Part shown: positions 62,377 to 64,000 of the stretch, piece after piece
How the letters are laid out: each line of letters opens with the position of its first letter
How positions within the stretch are numbered: the first letter of the stretch is position 1
DNA from: Kordia sp965283645
GTDB taxonomy: Bacteria; Bacteroidota; Bacteroidia; Flavobacteriales; Flavobacteriaceae
Assembly (NCBI RefSeq): GCF_965283645.1
Contig: NZ_CBDIPG010000001.1
Coordinates: 310,001-374,000 of the forward strand
Direction: 5' to 3'
Length of the DNA: 64,000 nucleotides
Position numbers and translations under genes: made by a program
Notes under the pieces: model-generated
Told to the model about the DNA's origin: nothing
What the model saw: only the letters and a program-made list of their open reading frames with translations
Databases searched by the model: none

Positions 62377-64000
62377 TTAAAGACATTCGCTTATTTGAGT
62401 TATCGTACCAGTAGTATCTATTTTTACTATATAACTAGTTATATCTAAATCATTAAGATCTGGATGAACAATCTGAGTATTCGCACTCGAACTAAATCTG
62501 TACCAGTTATTGTTCCCGTTAAAAAGATTTAATGTATTGCCTATAAAAACCTGATTTCCAATAGTCTTTCCATCTCCTGTAACAGATACAGAATAACTTT
62601 GCCCACTGTAATTATCACAATTGTCAACTTGCAAAGCCGTTTTATAATCATTTGTAGTACATAAAGACATATTAGAAACTACACCGTTGAGTCCTATAGA
62701 AAAGCTTCTCTTAAGAACCCCAGAAGTTCCTCCAAAATAATATTTTTGATTAGGGCTTAGATTTAGTGGTATTGTTAGTAAAACATCTACGTAAATGATA
62801 TCACCATTTTGAATATTATAATTTGAAACATAGTATGTAAAACTTGATCCAGAGTTCTGAGTGTAACAAGTACCTTCAAATAAGGTTACTGCTAGTCCAT
62901 TTGTGAGTGTTACTTCACAACAATTACCAGTTGGAAAGGTTATTGCTGTTATCACTGGTGGTGAATCGACTATTACTACTCCTTCTCGACAGCAATTTCC
63001 AAAAGGAAAAGTTATGCCTGTAATTACTGGTGGTGAATCTACTACGACTACTGCTTCTTGACAGCAATTTCCAAAAGGAAAAGTTATGCCCGTTATTACT
63101 GGTGGAGAATCTACTATTACTACTGCTTCTTGACAGCAATTTCCAAAAGGAAAAGTTATGCCCGTTATTACTGGTGGAGAATCTACTATTACTACTGCTT
63201 CTTGACAACAATTTCCATAAGGAAAAGTTATGCCTGTAATTACTGGCTTCGTATTTTTACCACAATTTGTAAGAAGTTCTATAAATTCATCAAAACAGGT
63301 AGTATCATCGATGTTATCTACAAAACAATTATTATAATGGTTTAAAAGGACTTCGTGTAAACTACATGGATCGCAAGAATCATCTATGATTAAAGAAGTA
63401 TTATCTTTTTCGACACAAGAATCTTCAGTTATTAGGATATCATTATTTTGAAGAATCGTTTTTAAGTCATTTATTTCATTCAAACAATCTTGCCTTTCTG
63501 TAAAATATTTTATTCTTCTAGCGATTATTTCGTTTGTTTCATCTATAATATTAAAATACCATTTTCCATTAATTGTTTGTTTTATTAAAATACTTTCATC
63601 ATTAGATAAGATATTGTTTACAGCTATTTCCATCTCGCTAATTGCTGCTTCTTTGCTATAATATCTAGTGCTACTACTCAGTATAATTTTACAATCAAAA
63701 TTATACACTCTAAAACGATACTCATCAATACCATCGTTATCAATTTCATTGTATATTTGGCAATATATTTTATCGCTGTTTTTTGCTACTATTGGAGTTT
63801 TTCCTACTTCAAATACCCTTTCATCATAATTATCACTTTGTATTTGCATATTACCAATACCTTCAATCGGAATTGTAGTATAACAACCTTTCTTTTGCAG
63901 TATTTTTAATTCGTCTAATAATCTGTAATATTCAGCAGTGTTTAATGGCTCTTCAATATTAGCGCCTTGCGGTATTTCGTTTTGCAACTCCTCATAAGTC
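62377..64000 (-). CDS. Repeat protein with YegP-like segments, 5' end outside the window
   Basis: The frame stays open to the window edge (residues TYEELQNEIPQGANIEEP), so the start codon is upstream; the TTG at 63987 is only an internal codon. The visible 541 residues begin with a helix (YYRLLDELKILQKKGCYTTI) and two segments resembling the YegP/DUF1508 fold (DEYRFRVYNFDCKIILSSS, GKWYFNIIDETNEIIARRI). Four near-identical 24-residue repeats (PPVITGITFPFGNCCQEAVV) and a diverged fifth follow, then a C-terminal beta domain of about 170 residues. It is the most upstream gene seen in the operon. Confidence 0.75.
   Translation of the reverse strand, partial: TYEELQNEIPQGANIEEPLNTAEYYRLLDELKILQKKGCYTTIPIEGIGNMQIQSDNYDERVFEVGKTPIVAKNSDKIYCQIYNEIDNDGIDEYRFRVYNFDCKIILSSSTRYYSKEAAISEMEIAVNNILSNDESILIKQTINGKWYFNIIDETNEIIARRIKYFTERQDCLNEINDLKTILQNNDILITEDSCVEKDNTSLIIDDSCDPCSLHEVLLNHYNNCFVDNIDDTTCFDEFIELLTNCGKNTKPVITGITFPYGNCCQEAVVIVDSPPVITGITFPFGNCCQEAVVIVDSPPVITGITFPFGNCCQEAVVVVDSPPVITGITFPFGNCCREGVVIVDSPPVITAITFPTGNCCEVTLTNGLAVTLFEGTCYTQNSGSSFTYYVSNYNIQNGDIIYVDVLLTIPLNLSPNQKYYFGGTSGVLKRSFSIGLNGVVSNMSLCTTNDYKTALQVDNCDNYSGQSYSVSVTGDGKTIGNQVFIGNTLNLFNGNNNWYRFSSSANTQIVHPDLNDLDITSYIVKIDTTGTITQISECL
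62962..63249 (-). repeat. 72-bp tandem repeat inside the terminal gene (24-residue CC repeat)
   Basis: Four units in frame, the first with Lys-Pro and Tyr variants, encode P-P-V-I-T-G-I-T-F-P-F-G-N-C-C then a Gln-Glu-Ala-Val rich end. A fifth diverged copy continues to about 62910. Near identity of the DNA between units suggests recent expansion or gene conversion. Confidence 0.9.

Noticed and set aside
62962..63249. CRISPR-like repeat
   Set aside because: The repeat is in frame and encodes a 24-residue protein repeat in a minus-strand gene.
63058..63345. Plus-strand repeat-rich frame
   Set aside because: Its YYYYCFLT-like repeats are the antisense reading of the Cys-Cys protein repeat.
63985..63987. 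TTG as a start codon of the terminal gene
   Set aside because: The frame is open to the window end with sense codons upstream (TYEE), so this is an internal Leu.

Overview
The window is AT-rich chromosomal DNA from a member of the Flavobacteriia (Bacteroidota). Evidence for this is a PorV/PorQ-type protein of the type IX secretion world, a TPR sensor kinase paired with a NarL-type regulator, TAnnTTTG-like promoter boxes, a kdsD-tatC-lptB cluster, an Lnb-type lipoprotein acyltransferase and many short tandem intergenic repeats. A Kordia-like marine flavobacterium is my best guess from gene style; no marker gene is present to prove it. No tRNA or rRNA gene was recognised.

Region 1 (1-18.6 kb) is mostly core genome: the end of an M14 carboxypeptidase, a CsaA-like tRNA-binding protein, a thioredoxin-fold protein, a DinB/YfiT protein, a fused cyclophilin-FKBP isomerase, a small acidic lipoprotein, a two-component pair whose receiver lacks the phospho-acceptor Asp, RecQ, then kdsD-tatC-ahpD-like-lptB, pssA, a PorV-like protein and an Lnb-like enzyme. 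A decayed second copy of the cyclophilin-FKBP gene lies at 8152-8997. It carries its upstream hairpin with it, and that hairpin shows a compensating base change.

Region 2 (18.7-40.2 kb) is one long minus-strand surface-polysaccharide locus. neuB, neuC and neuA make and activate a sialic-type nonulosonic acid. They are followed by an asparagine-synthase-like protein, about nine glycosyltransferase-type genes, an FkbM methyltransferase, a hexapeptide acetyltransferase, a Wzy/O-antigen-ligase-like membrane protein, a CapK/PaaK-like adenylate-forming enzyme and a WcaJ-like priming transferase. Heptanucleotide repeats lie directly before the neuB and neuC start codons, and a four-helix-bundle (23S IVP family) gene remnant lies between them.

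Region 3 (40.4-51.1 kb) looks like a mobile defence island. It holds a tyrosine recombinase, a 980-bp non-coding tract with a 110-bp tandem repeat and palindromes, then a three-gene minus-strand operon: an HNH protein, a 2157-residue protein with an N-terminal DUF4297/Cap4-like nuclease, a STAND/NACHT-type P-loop and a very long C-terminal sensor-like region, and an overlapping 236-residue protein of unknown family. The plan matches Avs (AVAST) anti-phage sensors, but the HNH partner is not part of the standard description. This is the best candidate here for an under-described system. A 72-codon gene diverges from it.

Region 4 (51.3-64 kb) is a minus-strand operon of large beta-rich proteins. 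None has a signal peptide where its start is visible. From upstream to downstream: a protein with YegP-like segments and a 24-residue CC-containing repeat (its 5' end is outside the window), a PKD protein, a small nucleotidyltransferase-like protein, a 576-residue unknown protein, a 2336-residue protein with PKD-like, BspA-like, Ig-like and VWA modules, and a phage tail-collar protein. A tail-fibre-like or contractile-particle role is an inference; no sheath, tube or baseplate gene is visible.
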